Source: CAYSBE01 sp046309355
Lineage (GTDB): Bacteria; Bacteroidota; Bacteroidia; UKL13-3
Direction: 5' to 3'
Assembly: GCA_046309355.1 (NCBI GenBank)
Contig: JBKCPL010000046.1
Span: 1 to 49,451 of the forward strand
DNA length: 49,451 bases
The notes under the pieces are model-generated. The model did no database searches and was not told the DNA's origin. It saw only the letters and a program-made list of their open reading frames with translations. Shown here one piece after another: positions 25,359 through 33,854 of this stretch. Both the position numbers and the translations under genes were made by a program. Within the stretch, counting starts at the first letter, position 1, and the number at the start of each line of letters is the position of its first letter.

Positions 25359-26171
25359 TTACCCAAAAATGTTCTTCAGCACATGCCGGGTTTCCGGTGT
25401 TTGCAATTCATGTTTTTTCGGCAACAGAAATATCTTTCTGTTTTTCAATTTACGTACATATTTGATGAGGCGATGGGGTGGCGTAAGCTTATCGTTTTTG
25501 CCGGCAATGAGTATGAGCTGTATGTCGTAATCATCAATTAGTCGGGCAAACAGATCGAAATTGGTGCGAAGTTTTTTTTGTGATAACCAGGTACGGTATA
25601 CTTTTTCAAGTCGGCTTTTGTTGGAAATAAACTTTGATGTAAACACATATACTGAGCGGTTTAGTATTTTCAGTTTGTATAAGCGCTCTGCCCATGCCAA
25701 CAGGCTTTTATTGTTGTTTAAAAAATAGCGAAACATCCACTGCCCGAATGTGGTTCCTACAGTAAAATTTAAAAAGCGGTTAAATGCAAACGTGGGGGGC
25801 GAAACAAGTATCAGGTGTTCTATGCGCTCAGGAAAGGTGCGCACCAGCGCACGGGCCATACGTGCGCCCATGCTGAATGACATTACTGAAAACTTGCGGG
25901 CAAAAAGTTTTTCTTGTTGTGCGATACCTATAACGATTTCGCGCATATCGGTTTCGGTAAAGTCTTCCGTCTCCAACCATTTCGATTGTCCATGCCAGAA
26001 AAAATCGATTGCTATTAGTGTAAATCGATTGCCTAGCGTTTCTTCAAAGTATTGATAATAACTGCCGCTTTGGTCGAAACCGTGAAACGCTACCAGCACC
26101 TGCTTTCCGGTTCCATAGCGGTAGTACGAAACGGGAGAATTTTTATAGACAAAAAGGTGTGAGGATGTCAT
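25359..26171 (-). CDS. Alpha/beta hydrolase
   Basis: A 270-residue alpha/beta-hydrolase-fold protein started at the ATG at 26171 (MTSSHLFVYKNS), chosen because a TTG at 26180 lies within a perfect -7 element. Oxyanion HGFDQSG (about 30), nucleophile elbow SFSMGARMA (about 94-102, Ser in the first position where most family members have Gly), acid in IAGKNDKLTPP (about 230) and a candidate His in PKKHELQ (about 253). The substrate is unknown. It precedes the ALDH7 gene and may be co-transcribed with it. Confidence 0.88.
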   Translation of the reverse strand: MTSSHLFVYKNSPVSYYRYGTGKQVLVAFHGFDQSGSYYQYFEETLGNRFTLIAIDFFWHGQSKWLETEDFTETDMREIVIGIAQQEKLFARKFSVMSFSMGARMARALVRTFPERIEHLILVSPPTFAFNRFLNFTVGTTFGQWMFRYFLNNNKSLLAWAERLYKLKILNRSVYVFTSKFISNKSRLEKVYRTWLSQKKLRTNFDLFARLIDDYDIQLILIAGKNDKLTPPHRLIKYVRKLKNRKIFLLPKKHELQTPETRHVLKNIFG

Positions 26172-26177
26172 GCCCTG

Positions 26178-26185
26178 CAAAGTTA
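26178..26185 (-). promoter_or_regulatory. -7 element of the alpha/beta hydrolase gene
   Basis: TAACTTTG on the minus strand (8/8 to TAnnTTTG) ends 6 nt before the ATG at 26171. It forms a divergent pair with the element at 26217-26224. Confidence 0.5.
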
Positions 26186-26216
26186 AATGAATATATACAT
26201 CACAGTACTTGTTTTA

Positions 26217-26224
26217 TACATTTG
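26217..26224 (+). promoter_or_regulatory. -7 element of the DUF2851 gene
   Basis: TACATTTG (8/8) ends 6 nt before the ATG at 26231, and this supports that start over an in-frame upstream ATG at 26159 that overlaps the divergent gene. Confidence 0.5.
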
Positions 26225-26230
26225 TTGCGC

Positions 26231-27466
26231 ATGAAAGAAGAGCTGCTTCATTTTATTTGGCAAAGCAAGAGGTTGTTGGCCAACGATCTTCGAACCGTAA
26301 AAGAAGAAAAGCTGGAAGTGTTGCATCCGGGAACGTACAATGCGGATGCGGGTCCTGACTTTTTTAATGCAAAAATTACTCTTGGGGAAACAACGTGGGC
26401 TGGAAATATTGAGATACACATCAAATCAAGCGACTGGACAGTACATCGCCATCACATGGATGCGGCTTACGACAATGTGGTGCTACACGTGGTTTTGTAT
26501 TACGACAAACCCGCATATACCAGCACGGGTTACGAAATTCCTACGCTGGAGCTGCGCCACATACTTCCTCCATTTTTACTCAGGCGCTATGAACGCCTTA
26601 TGCAATCCAAGCGATACATAGCTTGCGAAGAGTTGTTTGCCGTTCCCGATGAACTGAAACTTAGTGCCTGGATTACACGCCTATTGATTGAAAGAATAGA
26701 ACAAAAAACCGACACGCTTCAGTGGTTATTAAATGAAACAAACCAAAACTGGGAACAGTCATTTTATGTGTTTACTGCACGTTATTTTGGTTTTAAAACT
26801 AATGCACAGCCCTTTGTGTGGATGGCCCGGGGATTGCCGCTACAGGTAATCGCCAAACATAAAAACAGTTTATTTCAGCTGGAGGCGCTTGTTTTGGGCA
26901 TGTCTGGACTGCCAACGCTTGATCATAAATTTCCGGAATGGAAAAAACATCAGCAGGAATTTGAGTTCCTGGCCGTTAAGTATGGGCTTAAGCCGCTTCA
27001 GCCCGATGTGTGGAAATTTTCACGCACGCGTCCGTCCAATTTTCCAAGCTTACGTTTACTACAGTTTGCCCGGCTCATTTACCACAGCTCGCATTTACTT
27101 TCTAAGGTGCTGGATGCAAAAACGTTTCGCGACTTGCGAAATTTATATACGTTCGACCACGAAGGTAAACGTGTGTTGTCCGATGACAGCATTGACCTGT
27201 TATTAATAAACAGTGTGTTGCCCGCTGTTTTTTTGTATGGTAAAACGCACGGCCGTGCCGAATTGTGCGATCGGGTTTTGGAAATGTATGAACAAATTCC
27301 CGCTGAGAACAATGCCATAACACGTTATTTCAAAACTGCTGGCATACCCATTAAAAACAGCTTTGATGCGCAGGCGGTGATTCAATTAAAAACCGCATAT
27401 TGCGATGCACAAAAATGTTTACACTGCGCAATTGGTAAAGAAGTGTTATGGAACGGAATAGGTTAA
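26231..27466 (+). CDS. DUF2851 family protein
   Basis: A 411-residue cytosolic-looking protein of the Bacteroidota family DUF2851, starting MKEELLHFIWQSKRL. Family landmarks visible are HPGTYNADAGPDFFNAKI (about 35-52, with the G-x2-N-x-D-A-G-P-D-F pattern), WAGNIEIHIKSSDW (about 58-71) and HHMDAAYDNVVLHVVL (about 75-90); the latter two contain conserved Glu and His that look like a metal or nuclease-like site. The C-terminal region includes a Cys-x2-Cys (QKCLHCAIG). Function is not known. Its 3' end overlaps the next gene by 19 nt. Confidence 0.9.
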   Translation: MKEELLHFIWQSKRLLANDLRTVKEEKLEVLHPGTYNADAGPDFFNAKITLGETTWAGNIEIHIKSSDWTVHRHHMDAAYDNVVLHVVLYYDKPAYTSTGYEIPTLELRHILPPFLLRRYERLMQSKRYIACEELFAVPDELKLSAWITRLLIERIEQKTDTLQWLLNETNQNWEQSFYVFTARYFGFKTNAQPFVWMARGLPLQVIAKHKNSLFQLEALVLGMSGLPTLDHKFPEWKKHQQEFEFLAVKYGLKPLQPDVWKFSRTRPSNFPSLRLLQFARLIYHSSHLLSKVLDAKTFRDLRNLYTFDHEGKRVLSDDSIDLLLINSVLPAVFLYGKTHGRAELCDRVLEMYEQIPAENNAITRYFKTAGIPIKNSFDAQAVIQLKTAYCDAQKCLHCAIGKEVLWNGIG

Positions 27467-27999
27467 TTTTATTGGTTTTTTTCTTATTCGTGCATCAGGG
27501 TCTGGCTCTGTGTCAAACTCTTTTATTTACTAATCAACTAACCCAACAACAAATTAGAGTGGTTCCCGGTCACATGATTTCGGTTTCGTATATGGGCTAC
27601 AATGGTGTACCTGAATTTGCCAAACTGACCATTACCGACATAAATGACAGCTGTATTCTGCTGGGTGTTGACCCCTCGCGCATTGCTTTTTTGCGAGGCA
27701 ATACAGATGGTCCAATACTGAATACATATAAAGTAATTAAAATTCGTGATATTGTAGCATTCAGACGAATAAGTGTTGGCCGAAGGATTTTAAAATCATC
27801 GCTTCGTATAGCTGCCTACGTGGGAACATTTTTACTGGTAACCGAATTGATTAAAAGTGCTTCGGTAAGTACGCTTGAGACCTATTTTATTTCGCTTGGA
27901 ACTGGCCTGGGCAGCGTGGCGGCCATTGATTTTTTACTGCCCGATAAAACCAAACACCGAATAAACAATGGGTGGACCTGGCGTGTTGTTCAAGAATAG
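27448..27999 (+). CDS. Exported or membrane protein of unknown function
   Basis: A 183-residue protein with an N-terminal signal sequence or anchor (about 6-24, LILLVFFLFVHQGLALCQT), a beta-rich central part with an SM-like alternation (about 30-105, VVPGHMISVSYMGYNG...) and a hydrophobic stretch at about 118-165 that could form two membrane spans. No family recognised. Its start lies within the DUF2851 coding end in another frame, so it is translationally linked to that gene. Confidence 0.6.
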   Translation: MERNRLILLVFFLFVHQGLALCQTLLFTNQLTQQQIRVVPGHMISVSYMGYNGVPEFAKLTITDINDSCILLGVDPSRIAFLRGNTDGPILNTYKVIKIRDIVAFRRISVGRRILKSSLRIAAYVGTFLLVTELIKSASVSTLETYFISLGTGLGSVAAIDFLLPDKTKHRINNGWTWRVVQE

Positions 28000-28023
28000 T
28001 TTATCCCTTTTGATGTTTTCTTT

Positions 28024-28031
28024 TATATTCG
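28024..28031 (+). promoter_or_regulatory. -7-like element of the PspC-type gene
   Basis: TATATTCG (7/8) ends exactly 7 nt before the ATG at 28039. No TTG at the standard upstream distance. Confidence 0.28.
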
Positions 28032-28038
28032 TACGGCT

Positions 28039-28257
28039 ATGGTAAACCGAATAAAATACTTTTTTGAAAAACGTGCCTTCGGTGTGTGTGGCTACATGGG
28101 CGAGAAGTTAGGAATATCTTCATCACGCATACGCTTGTATTTTATTTATTTTTCTTTCATTACCATGGCTTCGCCCGTTATTGTGTACCTGATAGTCGCT
28201 TTTTGGATGAATGTAAAAAAATACATGCGTGCTTCACGGGCTCAGTTTGATTTATAA
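28039..28257 (+). CDS. Small PspC-like membrane protein
   Basis: A 72-residue protein matching the PspC domain layout: RAFGVCGYMGEKLGISSSRIRLYFIYFSF (about 12-40; key Gly-Val-Cys-Gly and Arg-x-Arg-Leu), then a membrane span PVIVYLIVAFWM (about 45-57) and a basic tail. PspC is part of the phage-shock membrane-stress response in other bacteria; stand-alone short forms like this are common in Bacteroidota and not characterised. It is followed 18 nt later by the AhpD-like gene. Confidence 0.82.
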   Translation: MVNRIKYFFEKRAFGVCGYMGEKLGISSSRIRLYFIYFSFITMASPVIVYLIVAFWMNVKKYMRASRAQFDL

Positions 28258-28275
28258 CATGATTATTAACCACAA

Positions 28276-28620
28276 ATGACGGATACGGTAATTGAATTTA
28301 ACGAGTACCGGCAGCGAATGAATGAAAAAATATTAGCTGCTGATAACCTGGTGTTAAAGCGTTTATTTAATCTGGATACAAACACTTACGAAGACGGTGC
28401 ACTTACCTCACAAACCAAGGAAATGCTGGGTTTGATTGCCAGTATGGTGTTGCGTTGCGATGACTGTGTTAAATACCACCTAGGAAAATGCCATGAATTA
28501 GGGGTAACTACCGAGCAGCTTTTTGAGGTGTTTTCTGTTGCCAATATTGTGGGTGGTACTATAGTTATACCACACACACGCAGAGCTGTAGAGTACTGGG
28601 AAGCACTTCAGGCAAAATAA
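28276..28620 (+). CDS. Carboxymuconolactone decarboxylase / AhpD-like protein
   Basis: A 114-residue all-alpha protein of the CMD family with the AhpD-type redox motif RCDDCVKYHLGKCHE (about 56-70: Cys-x2-Cys followed by His and Glu). Such proteins act as peroxidase or disulfide reductants in oxidative defence; the Cys pair argues against a true decarboxylase. Its TAA stop abuts the TTA of the convergent pheS stop with no spacer (TAATTA at 28618-28623). Confidence 0.88.
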   Translation: MTDTVIEFNEYRQRMNEKILAADNLVLKRLFNLDTNTYEDGALTSQTKEMLGLIASMVLRCDDCVKYHLGKCHELGVTTEQLFEVFSVANIVGGTIVIPHTRRAVEYWEALQAK

Positions 28621-29631
28621 TTATTCGGATGTAAACTGGCGCAAAAAGCGTACATCATTCTGGCTTAAAATGCGTATGTCTTTTATTCCATATAGCATCA
28701 TGGTTGTTCGCTCCACTCCCATTCCAAAAGCAAATCCTGAATACTCTTCCGGGTCTATTCCATTTGCTATCATCACATTTGGATCTATCATGCCACATCC
28801 CAAAATTTCTAGCCAGCCGCTGTGTTTACATACGTTACATCCTTCGCCATGACATAAAATACACGATATATCCATTTCGGCTGATGGTTCGGTAAACGGA
28901 AAATAACTTGGCCTGAATCGTATACCATAATTTTCACCGAATAATTCCTTAACGAAGTAATACAAGGTCTGTTTTAAATCAGCAAATGATACATTTTTAT
29001 CAATATAAACACCATCAATCTGGTGAAAAAAGCAATGTGATCGGGCAGATATCGCTTCATTGCGGTAAACGCGTCCTGGCATAACAGCACGTATGGGTGG
29101 TTTTTGATTTTCCATTAACCTAACCTGAACACTGGTGCAATGTGTGCGTAAGGAGTAATTTTTATCAATGAAAAATGTGTCCTGCATATCTCGTGCCGGA
29201 TGATTTTCAGGGAAATTAAGTCCGCTGAAATTGTGCCAGTCGTCTTCAATTTCGGGCCCTTCGGCTATGGTAAATCCTAATTTGCGAAATACATCCAAAA
29301 TGCGGTATTGAAATATAGATATCGGGTGTCTTGAACCGATATGAAAAGGATCTCCGGGAAGTGTAAAATCATCGGTGAGCACAGCTGACTCTTTTTTTGA
29401 AAATTGAGCTTCGGCTGACTTAAACTTTTCTTCTGCCTTAAATTTCAGTTCATTCAACAACATACCGGCTTCTTTTTTTTGCTCTTTGGGTAGTTGTTTA
29501 AATTCGTCAAACAAATCGTTTAAAATACCTTTTCTGGAAAGGTACTTCAACCTGAATTCCTCAGTACTGGAAGCATTATCAGCACTGTAGTGTTCAACAT
29601 CCGCAATATGTATTTTGATCCGTTCTATCAT
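28621..29631 (-). CDS. pheS: Phenylalanyl-tRNA synthetase alpha subunit
   Basis: Catalytic subunit of the (alpha-beta)2 enzyme charging tRNA(Phe). The 336-residue protein has the N-terminal coiled coil (about 1-85), then the class II core: HPISIFQYRILDVFRKLGF, GPEIEDDWHNFSGLNFPENHPARDMQDTFF (about 128-157; key Pro of motif 1 region), RTHCTSVQVR, and near the end the Cys-rich CILCHGEGCNVCKHSGWLE seen in many PheS, plus FAFGMGVERTTMMLYGI (motif 3). pheT is not adjacent, as is usual in this phylum. A -7-like TTAATTTG lies 27 nt before the start. Upstream is a long AT-rich spacer. Confidence 0.97.
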   Translation of the reverse strand: MIERIKIHIADVEHYSADNASSTEEFRLKYLSRKGILNDLFDEFKQLPKEQKKEAGMLLNELKFKAEEKFKSAEAQFSKKESAVLTDDFTLPGDPFHIGSRHPISIFQYRILDVFRKLGFTIAEGPEIEDDWHNFSGLNFPENHPARDMQDTFFIDKNYSLRTHCTSVQVRLMENQKPPIRAVMPGRVYRNEAISARSHCFFHQIDGVYIDKNVSFADLKQTLYYFVKELFGENYGIRFRPSYFPFTEPSAEMDISCILCHGEGCNVCKHSGWLEILGCGMIDPNVMIANGIDPEEYSGFAFGMGVERTTMMLYGIKDIRILSQNDVRFLRQFTSE

Positions 29632-30027
29632 GGCCGGTTTTTATTCCTAATCAATCTTCAAATTAAAGGATACCTTACGATATCACAAACCCACCCTTCA
29701 ATAACTAAATTACTTATATATAATTGTTGTAATTAATACTATGCTGTGAATTGGTTGATATGTACTTTATACTATAGTTGTTTTTAAACTTATACTCACA
29801 TCATAAACATTACAGTACCATACTTTATTCTTTATTATTAAGTAGTTATAACTTAATAAACAGCTTGTTGATTAATATATAAACATACATAAGCGTATAA
29901 TATTTTAAGTTGTTTAATGTTCATATCAACCCGCTAACTAACCTTACCAACAGGATAAGTAATGACAACTATACCAAACAGATTCATAATGTATAAAAAC
30001 ATATATAAACCCACAGTTAATTAACAC
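29632..30027. other. 396-bp AT-rich intergenic spacer
   Basis: The longest gene-free stretch in the window. Counting three full lines, 29701-29880 has 37 G or C in 180 bases (21%). I see no ORF with protein-like sequence, no tRNA, no DnaA box with fewer than two mismatches and no strong terminator. It contains a 10-bp palindrome (AGTTATAACT, near 29844) and the probable pheS promoter (TTAATTTG on the minus strand, 29659-29666). Both flanking genes read leftwards. Confidence 0.8.
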
Positions 30028-31641
30028 TTATTTCAACACATCCGACATATCAATAATTTGTTCTGAATCCCAGTAGGCTCTAAGTACTACCGGTTCTTTT
30101 ATATAATAAACAGATTCAGGCAAATACATAGTATTAAGTACACCATTATCCCACTTACCGTTTTTATTAAGGTCATCAATAATCTTAATTTTTAGTTTAG
30201 TTGGTACTATATTTTCATGAGTAATAGTAATATCGGTATGTACGCTGTATGATTCTAATAATTCAGTTTCCGAATCATTCCACAGTTGTATAATAAAAGC
30301 TCTGTCGGGAGGAATATGTTTAACTGTAAGTACCAATACTGCATAATCTTTAATGGATTTAATAGTAAATGTATTTTCAGTCTTTGTTGAATAGCGTCCA
30401 TACATGTCAGTAAATGCACTGTCGTTTACTACTAACGAATAACGTGTTTCGGGATTCCAGATATGAACGAGGTAAAACATATTTTTTTCAGCAGAAAACC
30501 CATAGGTGAAAGATACCGGCACACTATCTCTTTTTAAAACAATACGTGCTGTATCTGCTTTAACTACAGGCACAGAGAATCGCACCCAAATGGTATCTCC
30601 CAATTCAACGGTTCGTGGCCATTCAGCCATAAGCGGATACAAGGGTTTAGCTGAAGTTTTTTTCAACGATATACGGTATGATGTATCTGCTGTTGTTATA
30701 GTGTATAAAGCCTGAAGCGAAGTATCAGCCGTATATACAAAGAAAGTATCCAGGTCGTTTTTACCCGGCTTAAAAACAGTTAATCCTGCATCAGTAAGTG
30801 CGTGTTTTACATGAAAACCAGTGTGTTTGTATACGACAAAAGAAGCCCGCCCGGCATACCGTGTGAATGTATCAACCAGTTGATTTGGTATAAATTTGTC
30901 GGGAGTAAAATAACGCAGCCTGAGTGATTTTATAGCTGTATCTGATACCCGGTATAAAACCGTATCAAAACCGATTAATTCGGTACGATCGTATTTCAGG
31001 TTCTTGTTCTCGTCTTTAAATACAAACACATGAAAAACGCTATCGGGTAGATTTTGAATAGAAAAGTTACCGGAGGCATCCGTTATACCGAAATAATCCG
31101 GTTTAGAAGTAAATAACGTGCTATCTGTAAAGCGCGATTGATTGTATAAACCCACCAATAATTCCTTTTCTGTAGATAAGTTAAACGCTTGCCTGCATAT
31201 TCCCTGTAAGCGAAAAGAATCGATGTACTCACCCGTAGAAAAAGCGTAGGTAAAACCCGAAGTGATATTTCCTTCGTGAACATCAGTTATGGCATTACCA
31301 AAATTAATGCTGTAAGTGGTATTTGGCCTGAGCTGTTCGCGCAGTACGAGATGCAATTTTTTGCCTTGCAGTTCGTATTCAGGTTTTTCGTTTAGTGGTG
31401 GAGAAAAAACAATTTGTTGAGCAGGATTGGTAAGCTGAATAAACTCATCAAAAACAAATGTGATTTGCTTTTCAGAAAAACGAACCGATTGATTATTAGG
31501 AGTGGTAGAAAGCACAACAGCAGCACGAACATCCTTTTCGCCCCCGGTGGGGTTGACTATTTGTGCACAGCCGCCAACAACGAGCATGAAAACCGCACAC
31601 ACCCAATAAAAACCTACATATAAAATACCTTTAGTCGGCAT
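30028..31641 (-). CDS. Lipoprotein with SbsA-type Ig-like domain
   Basis: A 537-residue lipoprotein. The leader ends LVVGGCAQIVNPTGGEKD; the lipobox Cys at about 25 followed by Pro-Thr-Gly-Gly-x-x-Asp is the hallmark of a widespread Bacteroidota family. Residues about 40-135 form the Ig-like (Big_5) domain, with FDEFIQL and NTTYSINFGNAITDVHEGN (key Gly-Asn-Ala-Ile-x-Asp). Beta-rich repeats follow, including DENKNLKYDRTELIGFDT and DDLNKNGKWDNG (Asp/Asn-rich, calcium-loop-like). Likely anchored in the outer membrane; role unknown. It starts 11 nt inside the methyltransferase gene, so translation is coupled. Confidence 0.9.
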   Translation of the reverse strand: MPTKGILYVGFYWVCAVFMLVVGGCAQIVNPTGGEKDVRAAVVLSTTPNNQSVRFSEKQITFVFDEFIQLTNPAQQIVFSPPLNEKPEYELQGKKLHLVLREQLRPNTTYSINFGNAITDVHEGNITSGFTYAFSTGEYIDSFRLQGICRQAFNLSTEKELLVGLYNQSRFTDSTLFTSKPDYFGITDASGNFSIQNLPDSVFHVFVFKDENKNLKYDRTELIGFDTVLYRVSDTAIKSLRLRYFTPDKFIPNQLVDTFTRYAGRASFVVYKHTGFHVKHALTDAGLTVFKPGKNDLDTFFVYTADTSLQALYTITTADTSYRISLKKTSAKPLYPLMAEWPRTVELGDTIWVRFSVPVVKADTARIVLKRDSVPVSFTYGFSAEKNMFYLVHIWNPETRYSLVVNDSAFTDMYGRYSTKTENTFTIKSIKDYAVLVLTVKHIPPDRAFIIQLWNDSETELLESYSVHTDITITHENIVPTKLKIKIIDDLNKNGKWDNGVLNTMYLPESVYYIKEPVVLRAYWDSEQIIDMSDVLK

Positions 31642-32524
31642 GTTTTACTACAAACAACAAACTGGAATAATCACCACTTTTTAACGCACGAAACGTACTT
31701 ACGGCCCCCGAAAAAGCCCCTCGGATAAATTCGTTTGTTCGGCCACTGTGCACCTCGCTTCGCATGCTGATGTACGGAGCATCAAACAACATCGGTTTGG
31801 TATCTACTACTTTAAAGCCGTGTTTCTCGACCAAACGGCTGAAGCTTTTTCTATTAAAATGGTACAGGTGTCGTGGCACATCGTAGCCATCCCAGTATTC
31901 ACCATACTTTTCAGCATCCCACGAGTCGCTATTAGGAACAGCAATAAAAAGCGTACCGGAAGGGGCCAATAATTTTCGAAGTTGCTTCATTCGTTCGTTC
32001 AATTCATGAACGTGTTCAAGAACGTGCCATTGGGTGATGATATCAAAGGAGTGAGCGGGCAATTCATCTAGCGCAGATTCGCTTTTTACTTGCAGCCCAA
32101 AACGCTTTTTCACATAGTCGATAGCATCCTGGCTTATATCAACCCCTACCGCTTCGAAAGTGCCATCAACGTGCACACCGTGTAAAAAATAACCAAGGCC
32201 GCAGCCCAAATCCATGAGCCGGCCACGTGTATGGTGTTTTTTGATAAGCGCCAGTTTGCGCCCAATGCTGTAGTCGCGAACCAGGTCGTACATTTTGTAC
32301 ATGAACGAAAAGTTCTTTTTATCACCAGCGTGCGAAACATAGCGGTCGCTTTGGTAGTACCGTGAAATTTCTTGAGGGTTAGGCCTGGGGTTAGTAAACA
32401 AAAATGTGCAACTTCTACAGCGGCACAAATCAAAACGTTCGCCCGAAGCCACATAATCTTTACACGATAATTCTTTCTCCAATACTAAACTGCCGCATAC
32501 CGGGCAAGCCGAAAGTTGTTCCAT
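31631..32524 (-). CDS. Class I SAM-dependent methyltransferase with zinc ribbon
   Basis: A 297-residue methyltransferase. The N-terminus has two Cys pairs (CPVCG at about 8 and CRCRSC at about 34-39) that probably bind zinc, then a linker NPRPNPQEISRYYQSDRYVSH typical of this group. The Rossmann domain (about 95-230) has motif I LMDLGCGLGYFLHGV (about 103-117), acidic motif VGVDIS and post-motif FDIITQWHVLEHVHE. Relatives methylate sugars or small molecules in surface-polysaccharide biosynthesis, but the substrate here is open. It overlaps the Ig lipoprotein gene by 11 nt. Confidence 0.9.
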   Translation of the reverse strand: MEQLSACPVCGSLVLEKELSCKDYVASGERFDLCRCRSCTFLFTNPRPNPQEISRYYQSDRYVSHAGDKKNFSFMYKMYDLVRDYSIGRKLALIKKHHTRGRLMDLGCGLGYFLHGVHVDGTFEAVGVDISQDAIDYVKKRFGLQVKSESALDELPAHSFDIITQWHVLEHVHELNERMKQLRKLLAPSGTLFIAVPNSDSWDAEKYGEYWDGYDVPRHLYHFNRKSFSRLVEKHGFKVVDTKPMLFDAPYISMRSEVHSGRTNEFIRGAFSGAVSTFRALKSGDYSSLLFVVKHAD

Positions 32525-32570
32525 CGTAGCAAATTAACTAAAAAACCACACCCGATAAAGATGAAAGGAA

Positions 32571-32900
32571 TTATTTTTTGAAAGCCCGAATGGAATCCCA
32601 CCACTTTTTAAATAAAACATAAGAAGCAAGTGGAAAAACAAGAAAAGCCAACGGGTTAAATTCCCAGGCTGTAGCAAAATCAAAATGTATAATATGCATG
32701 ATTGCCCGGGTCATGCCACAGCCATAACATGTTGTATCAAAAAAAACAACAGAAAGACAAACACTTTGACCTGTGTTAAAATAATCAGCCGGCAGAACTA
32801 ATAAAATTATAAAAGCCAATGGAAAGCCAATAGCCATGACAAAGGAATAAAATCGTTTGAAAGAACGATCATTGAGGCCTTTATGTAGATACTTAATCAC
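32571..32900 (-). CDS. DUF2752 membrane protein
   Basis: A 109-residue protein that starts at a GTG (32900). It shows the DUF2752 core: CYGCGMTRAIMHIIHFDFATAWEFNPLAF (about 58-86; key Cys-x2-Cys-Gly-x-Thr-Arg and Asn-Pro-Leu), between two membrane segments (about 20-40 and 80-100). Function unknown in the literature I know. It reads 3 nt after the secreted protein gene and may form a small unit with it and the divergent TM2 gene. Confidence 0.9.
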   Translation of the reverse strand: MIKYLHKGLNDRSFKRFYSFVMAIGFPLAFIILLVLPADYFNTGQSVCLSVVFFDTTCYGCGMTRAIMHIIHFDFATAWEFNPLAFLVFPLASYVLFKKWWDSIRAFKK

Positions 32901-32903
32901 GGT

Positions 32904-33785
32904 TTAATTATTTAGTTTTATAACAGCATTTTCTGATTTATTCAATACAGCACGCAAGCTTTGTTTTCTGGAATCACACCGCACAATAACATCAACAGTG
33001 CATGGGGGCTGATTACCTTCGCCTTCAGCAACAATTTTTATCAGATTTATTTTGTCAACTAACGGAATAGACACAGTCTTTTTCTGCTGGTTTATTACAG
33101 CTTTGTCCAGAACCACAGCACCATTAAACAGTAAACTCACTACATCACCATCCTCGGCCCTTCCGTCCCATAGTTCAATAGTAACATCTTTACAAGGCCA
33201 GTTTATAGACAATAACTCATTCTTTTTTAACTCATTGTTTCCAGAGCTCGATATTTTCTGTGAGTAACCGCCCAAAAGCTTCTTCACGCTGTCATTAGGA
33301 TTCTGACTCACCAATAAATTCATGCTTTTCACTATGCTATCAGCAAAATCAGCACCAATTAAATACACATTTCCGGTAATGCATTTCTCACCCGATCTGT
33401 ATTTGCCCACAAAACGGCCTTGTATGACTCGTTTATTGGCAACATGTTTTATTCGTGCATTTGTTATGTGTATATAACAAAACACACTGTCATGAGCGGA
33501 TGACTTAGTATATATGTTTTCTGTTTCACGAACTGTTATTTTGCTTTTATCAGAGCTTAGTGTTCCCACAATCTTTGAAGATGTCTTATCGGGGCCGAAC
33601 AAATCCGTAGTGCTGGTTCCAGAAATTTTATTTTCTCCTATTTCATTAAAAATCAATTTATAGGTGATAAGCTCTCCCCCTGTTATTTGCAGGGTTCCTA
33701 AAAACTCATAATCAGCACTTTGTTGACCATACGCACGAACACCAACCAGTATTAATAGAAAATTAATGTAAAAAATACGATTCAT
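32904..33785 (-). CDS. Secreted two-domain protein of unknown function
   Basis: A 293-residue precursor with signal peptide (1-20, ending VRAYGQ). The N-terminal half is a beta-rich module with a GELITYKLIFNEIGENKISG and GTSTTDLFGPDKTSSKIVGTL pattern; the C-terminal half (about 195-290) contains VTIELWDGRAEDGDVVSLLFNG, a WDxxxEDGDxVSLxxNG motif that recurs in secreted proteins of this phylum. I recognise the pattern but know no function. Upstream, a perfect TACATTTG at 33814-33821 (minus) is a likely -7 element, 28 nt before the start. Confidence 0.75.
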   Translation of the reverse strand: MNRIFYINFLLILVGVRAYGQQSADYEFLGTLQITGGELITYKLIFNEIGENKISGTSTTDLFGPDKTSSKIVGTLSSDKSKITVRETENIYTKSSAHDSVFCYIHITNARIKHVANKRVIQGRFVGKYRSGEKCITGNVYLIGADFADSIVKSMNLLVSQNPNDSVKKLLGGYSQKISSSGNNELKKNELLSINWPCKDVTIELWDGRAEDGDVVSLLFNGAVVLDKAVINQQKKTVSIPLVDKINLIKIVAEGEGNQPPCTVDVIVRCDSRKQSLRAVLNKSENAVIKLNN

Positions 33786-33798
33786 ACCACAACATGTC

Positions 33799-33829
33799 TT
33801 GCATTTAATTTATCAAATGTATAGTATTG
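33799..33829 (+). promoter_or_regulatory. Promoter of the TM2 gene
   Basis: TTG (33799-33801), 20-nt spacer, TAGTATTG (33822-33829, 7/8 to TAnnTTTG), 25 nt before the ATG at 33855. Confidence 0.4.
33814..33821 (-). promoter_or_regulatory. -7 element of the divergent secreted-protein gene
   Basis: On the minus strand TACATTTG (8/8). It directly abuts the plus-strand -7 element at 33822-33829, so the two promoters cannot both be occupied by polymerase at once. Confidence 0.4.
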
Positions 33830-33854
33830 TCATATTATATTAATAAAAAACATT

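Noticed and set aside
29632..30027. AT-rich spacer as the replication origin
   Set aside because: No DnaA box with fewer than two mismatches on either strand; the spacer at 40904-41152 is a better candidate.
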